NCBI RefSeq assembly: GCF_003991355.1
Contig: NZ_RCSU01000001.1
Location: 124,001 to 188,000, forward strand
DNA length: 64,000 nt
Direction: 5' to 3'
DNA from: Pseudoflavitalea rhizosphaerae
GTDB lineage: Bacteria > Bacteroidota > Bacteroidia > Chitinophagales > Chitinophagaceae
A program made the translations under genes and the position numbers. Under the pieces are notes generated by a model. That model saw only the letters and a list, made by a program, of their open reading frames with translations, did no database searches and was not told where the DNA came from. This document shows positions 8,416 to 16,547 of this stretch, one piece after another (within the stretch, counting starts at the first letter, position 1; every line of letters starts with the position of its first letter).

Positions 8416-8731
8416 GAAATGTTTTTGGCCACAAGTATAGCAGGCTGTCCATGTATTCCAAACCAATCAGCATCGAAGCAGGAATAATTCAATCCCGGTT
8501 GAAGGAATCGCATGCTGGCGAAAAATCGATTTCATCTCTAAAGGTCAATATCAATACCAGCGGATGGGACCTGCCCAACCAGGAAATTACAGTTATGGGC
8601 AATGTAATAATGTAAAAGACTATCTTTGTATCGCCCTCCTTTAAACGTAGTAAGCCCTGATCATTCCTGCGGATTTTATTAAATACAGGTATCAATTCCT
8701 GGTACCATCTTTTCACTAAAAAAATCGCGCA
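8416..8731. promoter_or_regulatory. Divergent-side gap with a candidate promoter for the Ntn hydrolase gene
   Basis: The gap lies between the SDR start and the amidase start. TATCTTTG at 8621-8628 (plus strand) is an exact TAnnTTTG -7 box, giving a leader of roughly 100 nt for the gene at 8732. I see no matching -33 TTG. A 75-codon minus-strand frame at 8489-8716 overlaps this box and has no family or codon support, so I do not call it. Confidence 0.4.
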
Positions 8732-9772
8732 ATGAAATCACTGTTCCTCACAACCACTTTGTTTTTCTGCAGCTTCGCAAACCAGTCGGATGCCTGTACC
8801 CGTGTGATGTACAAGGGTCTGAACAACCTTATCCTTACAGCCAGATCAATGGACTGGAAAGAGGATATCATGCCCAGTTTGTGGATCTTCCCCAAAGGCA
8901 TGCAAAGATCAGGAGAAGCAGGTCCCAACTCACTGAAATGGACATCCCAATATGGCAGCGTTGTCTGCTCCGCCTACGAATTCTGCAGCACCGATGGCAT
9001 GAACGAAAAAGGCCTGGTGGCTAATCTCCTCTGGTTGGCAGAATCGGAATACCCAACTTATACATCCGGCAAACCCGCACTCAGCATTGCGGCCTGGGTG
9101 CAGTATGTTCTGGATAAATTCTCCACTGTGGCCGAAGCAGTAAAAGAACTGGAACAGGAGAAATTCATCGTGGTATCTGATAAAGTACCGGGAGAAGACC
9201 GTATGGCTAACCTGCATCTATCGATCTCCGATCCATCGGGCGACAATGCGGTTCTTGAATACATCAAGGGAAAACTGATCATTCACCATAGCAAGGATTA
9301 CCTGGTAATGACCAATTCTCCCACCTACGACAAGCAGCTTGCACTGAATGAGTACTGGAAAGAGATAGGCGGCACCGTTATGCTTCCCGGCACCAACCGC
9401 GCCTCGGACAGGTTTGTACGCGCTTCCTTTTACACCGAAGCCATTCCCAAAACAGATAATACGCGTGTAGCCGTTGCCAGTGTATTCAGCGTGATCCGAA
9501 ATGCTTCCACACCTTATGGCATAACAACGCCGGACCAGCCAAATATCTCATCAACACGTTGGAGATCCGTTTCCGATCACAAGAACCTGGTGTATTACTT
9601 TGAAACTGTACTTACCCCCAATACCTTTTGGGTGAACTTCAAAGACGTAGATTTTTCTGCAAATGGAAAAGTGAAAAAACTTCCGCTGTCTAACGGAGAA
9701 ATGTATGCGGGAAATGCAGCTGCACAGTTCCGGGATTCAGCGCCATTCAAATTCCTGGGATTGACTCTGTGA
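8732..9772 (+). CDS. Linear amide C-N hydrolase (choloylglycine hydrolase / penicillin V acylase family)
   Basis: The 346-aa product carries a signal peptide, MKSLFLTTTLFFCSFANQSD, and the next residues read AC, so cleavage exposes Cys22 as the N-terminal nucleophile of an Ntn hydrolase. Other family marks are LILTARSMDW (Arg and Asp near the active site), YEFCSTDGMNEKGLVANLLW, the VMTNSPTYDKQL segment with the conserved Asn, and NISSTRWRSVSDHKN with the conserved Arg. Members cleave bile-salt amides, penicillin V or acyl-homoserine lactones. The sequence does not say which substrate. Export suggests an extracytoplasmic role, unlike intestinal cytosolic bile-salt hydrolases. It appears to be a single gene. 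Confidence 0.88.
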   Translation: MKSLFLTTTLFFCSFANQSDACTRVMYKGLNNLILTARSMDWKEDIMPSLWIFPKGMQRSGEAGPNSLKWTSQYGSVVCSAYEFCSTDGMNEKGLVANLLWLAESEYPTYTSGKPALSIAAWVQYVLDKFSTVAEAVKELEQEKFIVVSDKVPGEDRMANLHLSISDPSGDNAVLEYIKGKLIIHHSKDYLVMTNSPTYDKQLALNEYWKEIGGTVMLPGTNRASDRFVRASFYTEAIPKTDNTRVAVASVFSVIRNASTPYGITTPDQPNISSTRWRSVSDHKNLVYYFETVLTPNTFWVNFKDVDFSANGKVKKLPLSNGEMYAGNAAAQFRDSAPFKFLGLTL

Positions 9773-9840
9773 CCGTCACAATGAAGGTATTATTTGGATA
9801 ATCCGGAATGGAGAGCCCAGTTTGCAGATAACTGGCAAAC

Positions 9841-9933
9841 CTAATCCTTTACCAGAGCTATGGCCTCATTCAATATCTCCTGAATGGTCTTTACGGGGAA
9901 ATCTTTATCCATATCTATCAAGAATATCTTCAT
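9841..9933 (-). CDS. Possible 30-aa ORF or decayed gene end
   Basis: On the minus strand, MKIFLIDMDKDFPVKTIQEI followed by LNEAIALVKD ends in a TAG stop. The frame extends open upstream of the ATG for some 24 codons to a TGA. The residue composition looks coding (regular acidic/hydrophobic pattern, frame kept open), but the segment is short. It could be a small protein or the C-terminal remnant of a lost gene. Nothing known is recognised, and the confidence is low. Confidence 0.3.
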   Translation of the reverse strand: MKIFLIDMDKDFPVKTIQEILNEAIALVKD

Positions 9934-10015
9934 CCGGGACCGCTTCTCCGTAAGCTGTTCTATCTTTTTAATACGAGCTGGTATAATTTTTTTATGGTTC
10001 CCTGTAAAACTTCAT

Positions 10016-10357
10016 ATGATCGATCAACAATACAGGGATTGCATTGAAGCCTGCCTGGCCTGCGCCAGCGCCTGCCGTCAATGCACTGTGGAATGCCTGA
10101 AGGAACAGGATGTTCAGATGCTCACCAATTGCATCCGGTCCAATCTCGAATGCGCCGCAATCTGCGAAGCCGCTGCTGAGATAATGAGCCTTGAAGGCGC
10201 TTTCTCCGAACAGCTCTGCCAGCTTTGCGCCGCTGTTTGTGAGCGCTGCGCGGATATCTGCGATGAACATGCCCGGCATGGCATGGAGCATTGCAGGATT
10301 TGTGCGGAAGAATGTCGTCGTTGTATGAAGGTCTGCCTGCAAATGATCAATCTCTGA
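10016..10357 (+). CDS. Cys-rich four-helix protein (DUF326 / Csp-like copper storage family)
   Basis: The 113-aa protein holds 19 Cys residues (9, 13, 16, 20, 23, 27, 39, 46, 50, 68, 71, 75, 78, 82, 93, 96, 100, 103, 107), many spaced CxxC or CxxxC on predicted helices. This matches DUF326, which includes the copper storage protein Csp, a four-helix bundle whose Cys line the core and bind many Cu(I) ions. The absence of a signal peptide from ATG 10016 suggests a cytosolic Csp3-like form; a longer upstream frame from 9884 looks non-native. Copper storage is inferred from the family. The neighbours (an amidase and an MFS permease) do not confirm a metal role. Confidence 0.82.
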   Translation: MIDQQYRDCIEACLACASACRQCTVECLKEQDVQMLTNCIRSNLECAAICEAAAEIMSLEGAFSEQLCQLCAAVCERCADICDEHARHGMEHCRICAEECRRCMKVCLQMINL

Positions 10358-10451
10358 ACAAACCGAAACCACAATAAGGGAACCAGGTAGCTTAACAAAC
10401 ACTGGTATTTTCCGATCCTGCCAGCTATACTCCGGGCCCTGTAAACCTGCC

Positions 10452-11990
10452 TCAGGAATGTTCAGGAGGATCATTCTTTTCAGCCGGCATGCTTACTTTT
10501 CTATTTTTCTTTTTTTGCGGGTATCTCTCAGGATGCAATGTTCTTCTGAAGATGCCCCATAACTGTTCCTGCCAGCCGATCAGCTGACCGATCAGAAAAT
10601 AATCCTTGAGGTTGTTTCGGATACTGCTGCGCATCACACGCATCACTTCATCCCTGTCCACCTCCCCGGTTTCCTTCACCCGCACCAGGAACTCCAGTGA
10701 AATAAAGGCAAGCACCGCCCCTATCAGGAAGAGGAAATTCCATTCATGCAGGCTGATCAGATGTAATACCTTATTGACCTTCGGGCCTGTGTATTCGATA
10801 TTGATCACGATCTTCCTGCTGGTGAAATAATCTGCCAGCAATCCGCCCACCAGCGGAGCCAGGGATGAGAAAACGGATGTAACGATATTCTTCGCTGACA
10901 GGTAAACGATAGACTCATTGCGGGTTGCCAGTTTCAGCCCGATATTGGTAAGCGACAAATTAATCCCCGCAGTAGCAATTCCACTTGCGATGAAAAGCAG
11001 TACCAGCAAAGCAAAATTCACATAAAAGCTGGAATAGATCCCCACAAAACACCAGCCGATCAACACCAGGATATACAGAGGCGCACAGATGGCAAGTATG
11101 GTCTTGTTACTGTAGCGGTCTGAGAACACGCCCCACATCCTTACTGTCAGGATACTGGCAAGCTGGCTCAGGATGGTCAGCCCGATGATATAGGATAACG
11201 ACATACCCAGCGTCTTCATCATAAACACATTGAAGAACGGGGTTGCCAGGTTGAAAGCAAAGATCCAGGCAGAGTTGAACATCAGTAGCTTCCTGAAATT
11301 CGCGTCCTTCAACGGTTTGGCCAGCAGTTTGAAAATATTCTCGTTGGTGAGTGTTGATCTCGGCTCAGGCGCTTTGGACAAAACAATGGCGCCAATGACG
11401 CCTGCAAGACCTGCACCGATGAACATCACAGAATAAGTGGGGAGTTCATATTGCGGGAAATAATCTTTTACATAATCGATAGACAGGGCCAGGGTAAGGC
11501 TCAGCAGCACATTCAGCAATTGCATATTCCTGGCCCTTCTTGCAAAGTAAGAACCCAGCAGGGATTCAGGCACCAGGTCCTTCATCCATGCATTCCAGCT
11601 CGGACCTGCAATGCTTCCGAAGAGAAAATAAAAAAAAAGGAAAAAGATAACAGGCTCAACGGTAGTAACTCCGCCCATCAACGGCAGGCACCCGATCAGT
11701 ATCAGCGGTGTTCTGGCAAGCAGGGAACAGATCACACTGATGGCTCTCCGGTTATTGTACCGCCTTACCAGCCAGATGGAGATCAACTGGAATACATTCA
11801 CTAAAGTGGGAAGCGCAGCCAGTAATCCGATCTCGAAGTTATTGGCACCAAGCAAGAGCGCAAATGCAACCATGAAGGCGCCGCCGGTAAGCGTATTCAT
11901 CGCTTCCGTTGCCAATCCATCCCCTATCACATACCTCAATCCCGTCTTGATCTCCTGTTCGGTCAGTGTGTCCTTCGGTGAAAGCCTCAT
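10452..11990 (-). CDS. MFS transporter
   Basis: The 512-aa product has about twelve hydrophobic segments, interrupted by a cytoplasmic loop near the middle (SKAPEPRSTLTNENIFKLLA), the MFS two-halves design. The early segment LTGGAFMVAFALLLGANNFE and the RRYNNRR cytoplasmic turn after the second helix match the GxLaDrxGRR-type loop only weakly. The soluble C-terminal tail (from about residue 460) is basic and charged, with RYPQKKKNRKVSMPAEK. The substrate cannot be told. There is a wide, conserved-looking N-terminal cytoplasmic lead (MRLSPKDTLTEQEIKTGLRY). It appears to be a single gene. Confidence 0.82.
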   Translation of the reverse strand: MRLSPKDTLTEQEIKTGLRYVIGDGLATEAMNTLTGGAFMVAFALLLGANNFEIGLLAALPTLVNVFQLISIWLVRRYNNRRAISVICSLLARTPLILIGCLPLMGGVTTVEPVIFFLFFYFLFGSIAGPSWNAWMKDLVPESLLGSYFARRARNMQLLNVLLSLTLALSIDYVKDYFPQYELPTYSVMFIGAGLAGVIGAIVLSKAPEPRSTLTNENIFKLLAKPLKDANFRKLLMFNSAWIFAFNLATPFFNVFMMKTLGMSLSYIIGLTILSQLASILTVRMWGVFSDRYSNKTILAICAPLYILVLIGWCFVGIYSSFYVNFALLVLLFIASGIATAGINLSLTNIGLKLATRNESIVYLSAKNIVTSVFSSLAPLVGGLLADYFTSRKIVINIEYTGPKVNKVLHLISLHEWNFLFLIGAVLAFISLEFLVRVKETGEVDRDEVMRVMRSSIRNNLKDYFLIGQLIGWQEQLWGIFRRTLHPERYPQKKKNRKVSMPAEKNDPPEHS

Positions 11991-12063
11991 AGGTATCGAT
12001 TACTTGTTTCAAGTTACAAAATCCTTGCTCAAAACGATCAGACCAACCGCGCTGGTATTTGGA

Positions 12064-12097
12064 GAAAAAAAAATCCCTTACACAATTGTATAAGGGA
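12064..12097 (-). terminator. Terminator of the c-type cytochrome gene
   Basis: A near-palindrome TCCCTTA (12074-12080) / TAAGGGA (12091-12097), extended by the inner bases, is followed on the minus strand by nine T (complement of 12065-12073). It lies 23 nt past the stop of the gene at 12120. Confidence 0.85.
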
Positions 12098-12119
12098 CTA
12101 CAGTCTGGACAGGTAATAA

Positions 12120-12704
12120 TTACTTTCCCAGCGCTGTGGGTGGAATAGCGGCTGGCACTACATTCTTCACACCGGTTGTTTTCAGGTATGCGTAGATCGA
12201 TTTAAGATCGATGTCTTTCATTCTTGTATAATTCATCCAGGGCATGGGCGGCAGCAGGGGTCTGCTGTTCTCAAGGCCTTTGTATTTTCCTTCACGCATG
12301 GCGCGGAAGAACTGCGCTTCTGTCCAGCCACCGATACCGGTGGAATCACCAGTAATATTGGCTGCGAAAGAAACGCCCCAGGGACCCGCCACGGCTGTGT
12401 TACTGTGGTTGAACAATGCCCATGACTTCAGCTCGCTGGTATCCACTTTCGGAACGGGTTGACTGGCAGGATGGCCGGACAATTCCAGTCCAGGCGCCGG
12501 CATCGGGCCCTGCGGTCCCATTACTTTAGGAGAATGGCAATCGCCGCAGCCGATCACCGTTACAAGATACTCGCCACGCTTCACCAGGCTGTCTGCACTC
12601 AGTGATGCATCTGCAAGCGGCTCCTGCACTTGCTGATTATTACAGGAAACTACAATGGCCAGGCCAATTGAAACGGCGCTAAAAAACAAAACACTCTTTT
12701 TCAT
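12120..12704 (-). CDS. c-type cytochrome lipoprotein
   Basis: The 194-aa product is a lipoprotein: signal peptide with IVVSC, Cys21 as the lipidation site. One heme c motif CGDCH lies at residues 53-57 (IGCGDCHSPKVMGP). Later PPMPWMNYTRM may supply the axial Met, and IYAYLKTTG is the typical final helix of a class I cytochrome c. It should carry electrons at the membrane, periplasmic side. The middle region (ELSGHPASQPVPKVDTSE) resembles heme-c lipoproteins seen beside dehydrogenases, but none lies next to it here. The gene appears monocistronic with a terminator. Confidence 0.85.
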   Translation of the reverse strand: MKKSVLFFSAVSIGLAIVVSCNNQQVQEPLADASLSADSLVKRGEYLVTVIGCGDCHSPKVMGPQGPMPAPGLELSGHPASQPVPKVDTSELKSWALFNHSNTAVAGPWGVSFAANITGDSTGIGGWTEAQFFRAMREGKYKGLENSRPLLPPMPWMNYTRMKDIDLKSIYAYLKTTGVKNVVPAAIPPTALGK

Positions 12705-12891
12705 TAGACTTGTTGATTGAATATGGGATGATTGATAAAAGGATACCGTTGTTTTGTTTTCCCGGAATTAAGGATGTGTAAATTGAAACCAGGATGCTTA
12801 ACAGACATGCTACCTGAGCTTCGCAAAGGTAGAGCGATCCTGCACCACTACCTATCGCCCAAATATGTGATTTTTTACGAAAAATTCATAA

Positions 12892-12929
12892 CAAAAAAGC
12901 GTAACACGGACCTTGGTCCATGTTACGCT
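12892..12929 (-). terminator. Terminator after the DUF6807 gene
   Basis: AGCGTAACACGGACC (12898-12912) pairs with GGTCCATGTTACGCT (12915-12929), a 15-bp stem with one mismatch and a 2-nt turn. On the minus strand it is followed by six T (complement of 12892-12898). It is placed 27 nt past the stop at 12956. Confidence 0.88.
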
Positions 12930-12955
12930 TATCAAATATCAAATGCTATGGTGTT

Positions 12956-13984
12956 TTACATTCTGAATGAAGTGGCAAACAAATTCAGCTCTTCCGGACT
13001 GAGTGTTTTGTTTCCATTCTGGACTACGATGAGATAACGGAAGGTTACTCTGTCACCCGCCTTCAATGTCAGATTGGTGGCCCCCTTCCCATTAGTGAAT
13101 ACTGCTTCGCCCAGCGGATTGGCGGCAAAAAGACCGTAACCTCGCGCATGCCACCAGGTGGGATAGTTCACATTCTTAGGATGATCGATTATGGTTACGC
13201 TTACTGAATCATTTCCCATTTTTCCATAGAGTTTGCACCAGCCGCCCCTTGTGCCCCAGGCATCATTGCCCTGCTTTCCTTCACTGGTGAGGTAATTGCC
13301 ATTGGCGATACTGTCCACCTGCCCTTTCACCAGCGTTACCACGCCATGTTCATCTTTATATTCCTTGTCTTTCAGTTCCGGGATCTGCAATGCATGCGCC
13401 ACGCGAAAACCGAGCATTCCATCCTTTACATCTTTGAAAACAACATCAGTTCTTGCCTTGAGCTCGGTGATGCGTTCAATGATACGGATCCCATCCCTGC
13501 CACTGAATTGAAGTGTTGTGGATTCTTCCAGCAAAACATCCTTTGCCTGGTTGGTCCAGTTGGCGCGGTAGCTTAGCTGGTTGCCTTTGACAACGGGTTC
13601 AGGAAGTGTTTTGATCCAGCCATATTTCGGTTTACGTGCCGGAGGAATGGCGTAAGAGTTGTTCCAGAAATCAAGACCATTCACGCTTTCGTAATTGAAC
13701 CAGATACCGATATGATGCGGATGGTCCGTGGGATCACCCGGCTGCGGGATCATGGGAAAGCCGCGCGTGACCATTGTTCCTGCCGATGTATGCACAGGGA
13801 ACAATACCGGCTTTTCCAAAGAATCCGGATATAGAAAAGACGTGAAGAACTTGCCACCGATCAGCACATCGATCTTTTTTTCATTTTTCTTCTTTTCAAA
13901 TTTCACGGCGTCCTGTGCAGATGCGCTGGCTGCAATGCCCAGTGCAAACAGGATGCCGCTGACCGGTTTGTTAAGGTTTCTCAT
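12956..13984 (-). CDS. DUF6807 ("PmoA-like") secreted protein
   Basis: The 342-aa protein has a signal peptide (NKPVSGILFALGIAASASAQ). The mature part matches the DUF6807 family, often mislabelled methane oxygenase PmoA: a KIDVLIGGKFFTSFLYPDS start, DHPHHIGIWFNYESVNGLDFW (His-rich active-like loop) and ARGYGLFAANPLGEAVF near the C terminus. The DHPHHxGxW loop is the family hallmark. Its enzyme activity is unknown; in Bacteroidota and Planctomycetes it commonly sits beside Gfo/Idh/MocA oxidoreductases, as here (17 nt from the gene at 14002). The two genes share a strand and likely a transcript, suggesting shared sugar or polyol metabolism outside the cytoplasm. Confidence 0.85.
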   Translation of the reverse strand: MRNLNKPVSGILFALGIAASASAQDAVKFEKKKNEKKIDVLIGGKFFTSFLYPDSLEKPVLFPVHTSAGTMVTRGFPMIPQPGDPTDHPHHIGIWFNYESVNGLDFWNNSYAIPPARKPKYGWIKTLPEPVVKGNQLSYRANWTNQAKDVLLEESTTLQFSGRDGIRIIERITELKARTDVVFKDVKDGMLGFRVAHALQIPELKDKEYKDEHGVVTLVKGQVDSIANGNYLTSEGKQGNDAWGTRGGWCKLYGKMGNDSVSVTIIDHPKNVNYPTWWHARGYGLFAANPLGEAVFTNGKGATNLTLKAGDRVTFRYLIVVQNGNKTLSPEELNLFATSFRM

Positions 13985-14001
13985 GTTACAGGCTTTGAGG
14001 A

Positions 14002-15357
14002 TCAGTATTTGAAAATTTTACCGCCGGCCATCACTTCCTGCGTTTTGGCATCGAAAGTGGCTTTCTCGCCGGTACGCGCTGCAGCTGTGGTCATGATGGT
14101 TGCGATGGAATGACTGTATCCTGCTTCCACCGGCGCATTGGGCTGCTTTCGGCTGCGCACGCATTCCATCCAGTTGCGCACATGGTTACTCGTTAGTATA
14201 TCGCCACCGGTATTGGCTGAAGCAGATACAGCAACGGAAGCGCCAAGGCTTTGTTCCGGTAACAGGTTTGCCTCCATTTTCATGGCCTTTGCATGATTGG
14301 CGGTAAGGCCACCGGCGGGAGAAACTTTATTGGTATTGAGATTGAGTTCACCGCCATTGGAGTAATAGATCTCAGCAGGACGTTCATCACCGTTATGCAT
14401 ACGCGAACCGAAGGTTACCTGGAAACCTTTGCTCAGATCATCCAACGGACCGTAATCGAAAGCGGCCATCAGCGTATCCCAGTTCTTCCTTCCATCCTTC
14501 CACATGTAGATGCCGCCATTGGCCACCACGCTGCGCGGATGCGGGAGGTTGGTGAACCAGTGTACCGTATCGATCTGGTGGCTCATCCATTGACCGGGCA
14601 GCCCGGATGAATAAGGCCAGAACAAGCGATACTCAAGATATAAGCGCGGATCGAATGGCTCATAGGGCCTGTTGAGCAGGTATCGCTTCCAGTCCGTATC
14701 CGATTCTTTGATCTGGTCCAGCAATCCAGGTCTTCTCCAGCGTCCGGGCTGGTTCACATTCCAGGTGAGCTCTACCATGGTAATCGGACCAAACCTGCCG
14801 CTGCGGATGAATTCATTGGCTGCATGATAATTGGTGCCGCTTCTGCGTTGTGAACCGATCTGCACGATCTTTCCGGTTTCCTTCACGGCTTTGAGCGCAG
14901 CACGGTTGTCTTCCATCGTTTCGGCAAAAGGTTTTTCCACGTACGCATCGCAACCTGCCTTCACTGCTTCGATGGTATGCAGCGCATGTTGGAAATCAGC
15001 CGTACTGATGAACACAGCGTCCACTATTTTCTTTCCATACATTTCTTCATTGTTGCGGCAGGCGATCACATCACGCATCATCTTTTCCTTCCAGGCCGAT
15101 GCGCCCTCATCACGTCTTTTATTCCATATATCGGATACAGCCACTATTTCGAAATTCAATTCCTTATAATGGTTCATGAAACAAGGCATATGGGATTGAC
15201 GATGGCGGTCTGAATAACCTACCACGCCTACGCGTACGCGGTCATTGGCTCCCAGGATCCGGCGATAATGAAGTGCGCTGATTCCGGAATGGGCTGCCAG
15301 CACGCCTGCGCCGGCAAGTGCAGTATTTCTCAAGAACGATCTGCGGGACTTTTTCAT
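14002..15357 (-). CDS. Tat-exported Gfo/Idh/MocA family oxidoreductase
   Basis: The 451-aa product starts MKKSRRSFLRNTALAGAGVL, a Tat signal with the SRRSFLR motif and a hydrophobic stretch. The mature protein has the Gfo/Idh/MocA plan: a Rossmann start VRVGVVGYSDR, DAVFISTADFQHA, the EKPF loop (EKP catalytic Lys) in AYVEKPFAETMEDNRAA, and a C-terminal alpha/beta domain. An LFWPYSSGLPGQWMSHQIDT segment carries the His region used in catalysis. Tat export suggests it folds with NAD(P) before secretion. It should oxidise or reduce a sugar or its derivative; the substrate is unknown. ATG 15357 matches the signal; longer frames from 15519 are rejected. It is paired with the DUF6807 gene. Confidence 0.88.
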   Translation of the reverse strand: MKKSRRSFLRNTALAGAGVLAAHSGISALHYRRILGANDRVRVGVVGYSDRHRQSHMPCFMNHYKELNFEIVAVSDIWNKRRDEGASAWKEKMMRDVIACRNNEEMYGKKIVDAVFISTADFQHALHTIEAVKAGCDAYVEKPFAETMEDNRAALKAVKETGKIVQIGSQRRSGTNYHAANEFIRSGRFGPITMVELTWNVNQPGRWRRPGLLDQIKESDTDWKRYLLNRPYEPFDPRLYLEYRLFWPYSSGLPGQWMSHQIDTVHWFTNLPHPRSVVANGGIYMWKDGRKNWDTLMAAFDYGPLDDLSKGFQVTFGSRMHNGDERPAEIYYSNGGELNLNTNKVSPAGGLTANHAKAMKMEANLLPEQSLGASVAVSASANTGGDILTSNHVRNWMECVRSRKQPNAPVEAGYSHSIATIMTTAAARTGEKATFDAKTQEVMAGGKIFKY

Positions 15358-15674
15358 ATCAGGGACATTTGTGTGAATGTATTGTTGCAAAACATACCAA
15401 TTGTCAATCATATTGCCATACTTGTCCGGCCAATTGGCAATATCCATTACCGGAGCAGGTAAAAAATTACTAAAAAATCGGAAAGGAAGGAAAGCTAAAT
15501 TCATTATCTTCGGCATCAAACCAACCAGGACGCATCAAAAAGCGAGCTCCCGCTTTTTATTTTTACCTTTTTTCTGATATGAAACTGGCAATGCCATGAT
15601 CTGCTTTGCAATGGCCGCTGTGCCTGCATTCCGCAGTTCTGTTATTCCATTTTCAAACAAAAAACAATTTTTTC

Positions 15675-16145
15675 ATGTCAGAAAAAAAGCATCGTCCCAT
15701 CAGGCTACCGGCCAATCCTCCCAGAAAGATCCCCCAGATCGTAAAAGAGCTGGTGAAAGCAATGAACCAGCAGCAAACAGATGTGCGCAGTTTTGCCGCT
15801 TCCCAGAAGATCAGTTTCTCGAAAGTGTACAACTGGATTGCCGGTAAGGCAGAACCGAAAAGGAATTCTACGGATATCATTCTCCGTTATTTCAAAAAGA
15901 TCAGGTACGATTATGTTCCCATCGCAGAAAAACAAATTCCCGCCAAAACCGGGAAGGCCCTTCCCTGCCGTATCGATCCATCCATTGCTGTAAACATGAA
16001 ACAAATTGTAATATCATTGAAGGAACAATCAGAACAATTGAAGTTACTACAGGAGCTGGTAGAGAAACTGGCAGAAAATACAGAAAGGATTCCGGCAATT
16101 GTGAAAGTGAAGAAAGCCGTAAAGGCAAGAAAAAAGGAAATGTAG
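15675..16145 (+). CDS. HTH-type DNA-binding protein with C-terminal coiled coil
   Basis: The 156-aa product starts at ATG 15675 after a longer non-native frame. Residues 15-75 contain an HTH-like segment: RSFAASQKISFSKVYNWIAG with AEPKRNSTDIILRYFKKIRY, an XRE-type layout in which SFSKVYNWIAGKAEP is the recognition helix region. The C-terminal part (MKQIVISLKEQSEQLKLLQE, then LVEKLAENTERI) has hydrophobic heptads suggesting a coiled coil for dimerisation, and it ends in Lys-rich KKAVKARKKEM. It is most likely a transcription regulator or nucleoid-type protein; its target is unknown. I recognise no named family. Confidence 0.65.
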   Translation: MSEKKHRPIRLPANPPRKIPQIVKELVKAMNQQQTDVRSFAASQKISFSKVYNWIAGKAEPKRNSTDIILRYFKKIRYDYVPIAEKQIPAKTGKALPCRIDPSIAVNMKQIVISLKEQSEQLKLLQELVEKLAENTERIPAIVKVKKAVKARKKEM

Positions 16146-16547
16146 ATACATTTCCTTAGTGACTTAAACGGGGTTGTCACACTAATTTCCTGCGATTCGA
16201 AACCAGATAGACTTCTCGCGGAAAATCAGTTTCAAACTGTACATGAGAAAAACCAAATGCCATAACGGCACGGTTTATATCAAAGTAACATTGATTCTGT
16301 TTCATTTTGCGAGATAGTACACGAATACGCCAATACATTCCATCAACGGGGTTGTTTTCCGCATGAACAGGCCGGATAACCGAAAAAGACAATTTGAGGA
16401 ATGTCAATAAATAAAAAACCACTCTTTCCTGAGCCCCGTGAAAACGGGGCCAGGATAAGAATGGAACCTTTACAAGAAACCCTTGGATGCTTATTCCTTG
16501 TACCTCTGGAATAGCATCCGATTTTGAACCATGATCCAAGAACTATC
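16146..16547. other. Non-coding region between convergent genes, with strong hairpins
   Basis: The region separates the HTH gene from the end of the OmpA gene. It contains a perfect hairpin GCCCCGT (16433-16439) - GAAA - ACGGGGC (16444-16450) and a weaker one near 16159-16182 (AGTGAC / GTCAC). Neither has a proper T-run on the side needed, so they are not convincing terminators. A 120-codon minus-strand frame (16177-16539) crosses the perfect hairpin and looks artefactual. The region might hold a structured RNA. Confidence 0.35.

Noticed and set aside
8489-8716. 75-codon minus-strand frame upstream of the Ntn hydrolase
   Set aside because: It overlaps the likely promoter box at 8621 and shows no family signal.
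16177-16539. 120-codon minus-strand frame with a hydrophobic stretch
   Set aside because: It runs through a perfect stable hairpin, has no family match and no codon pattern that I can defend.
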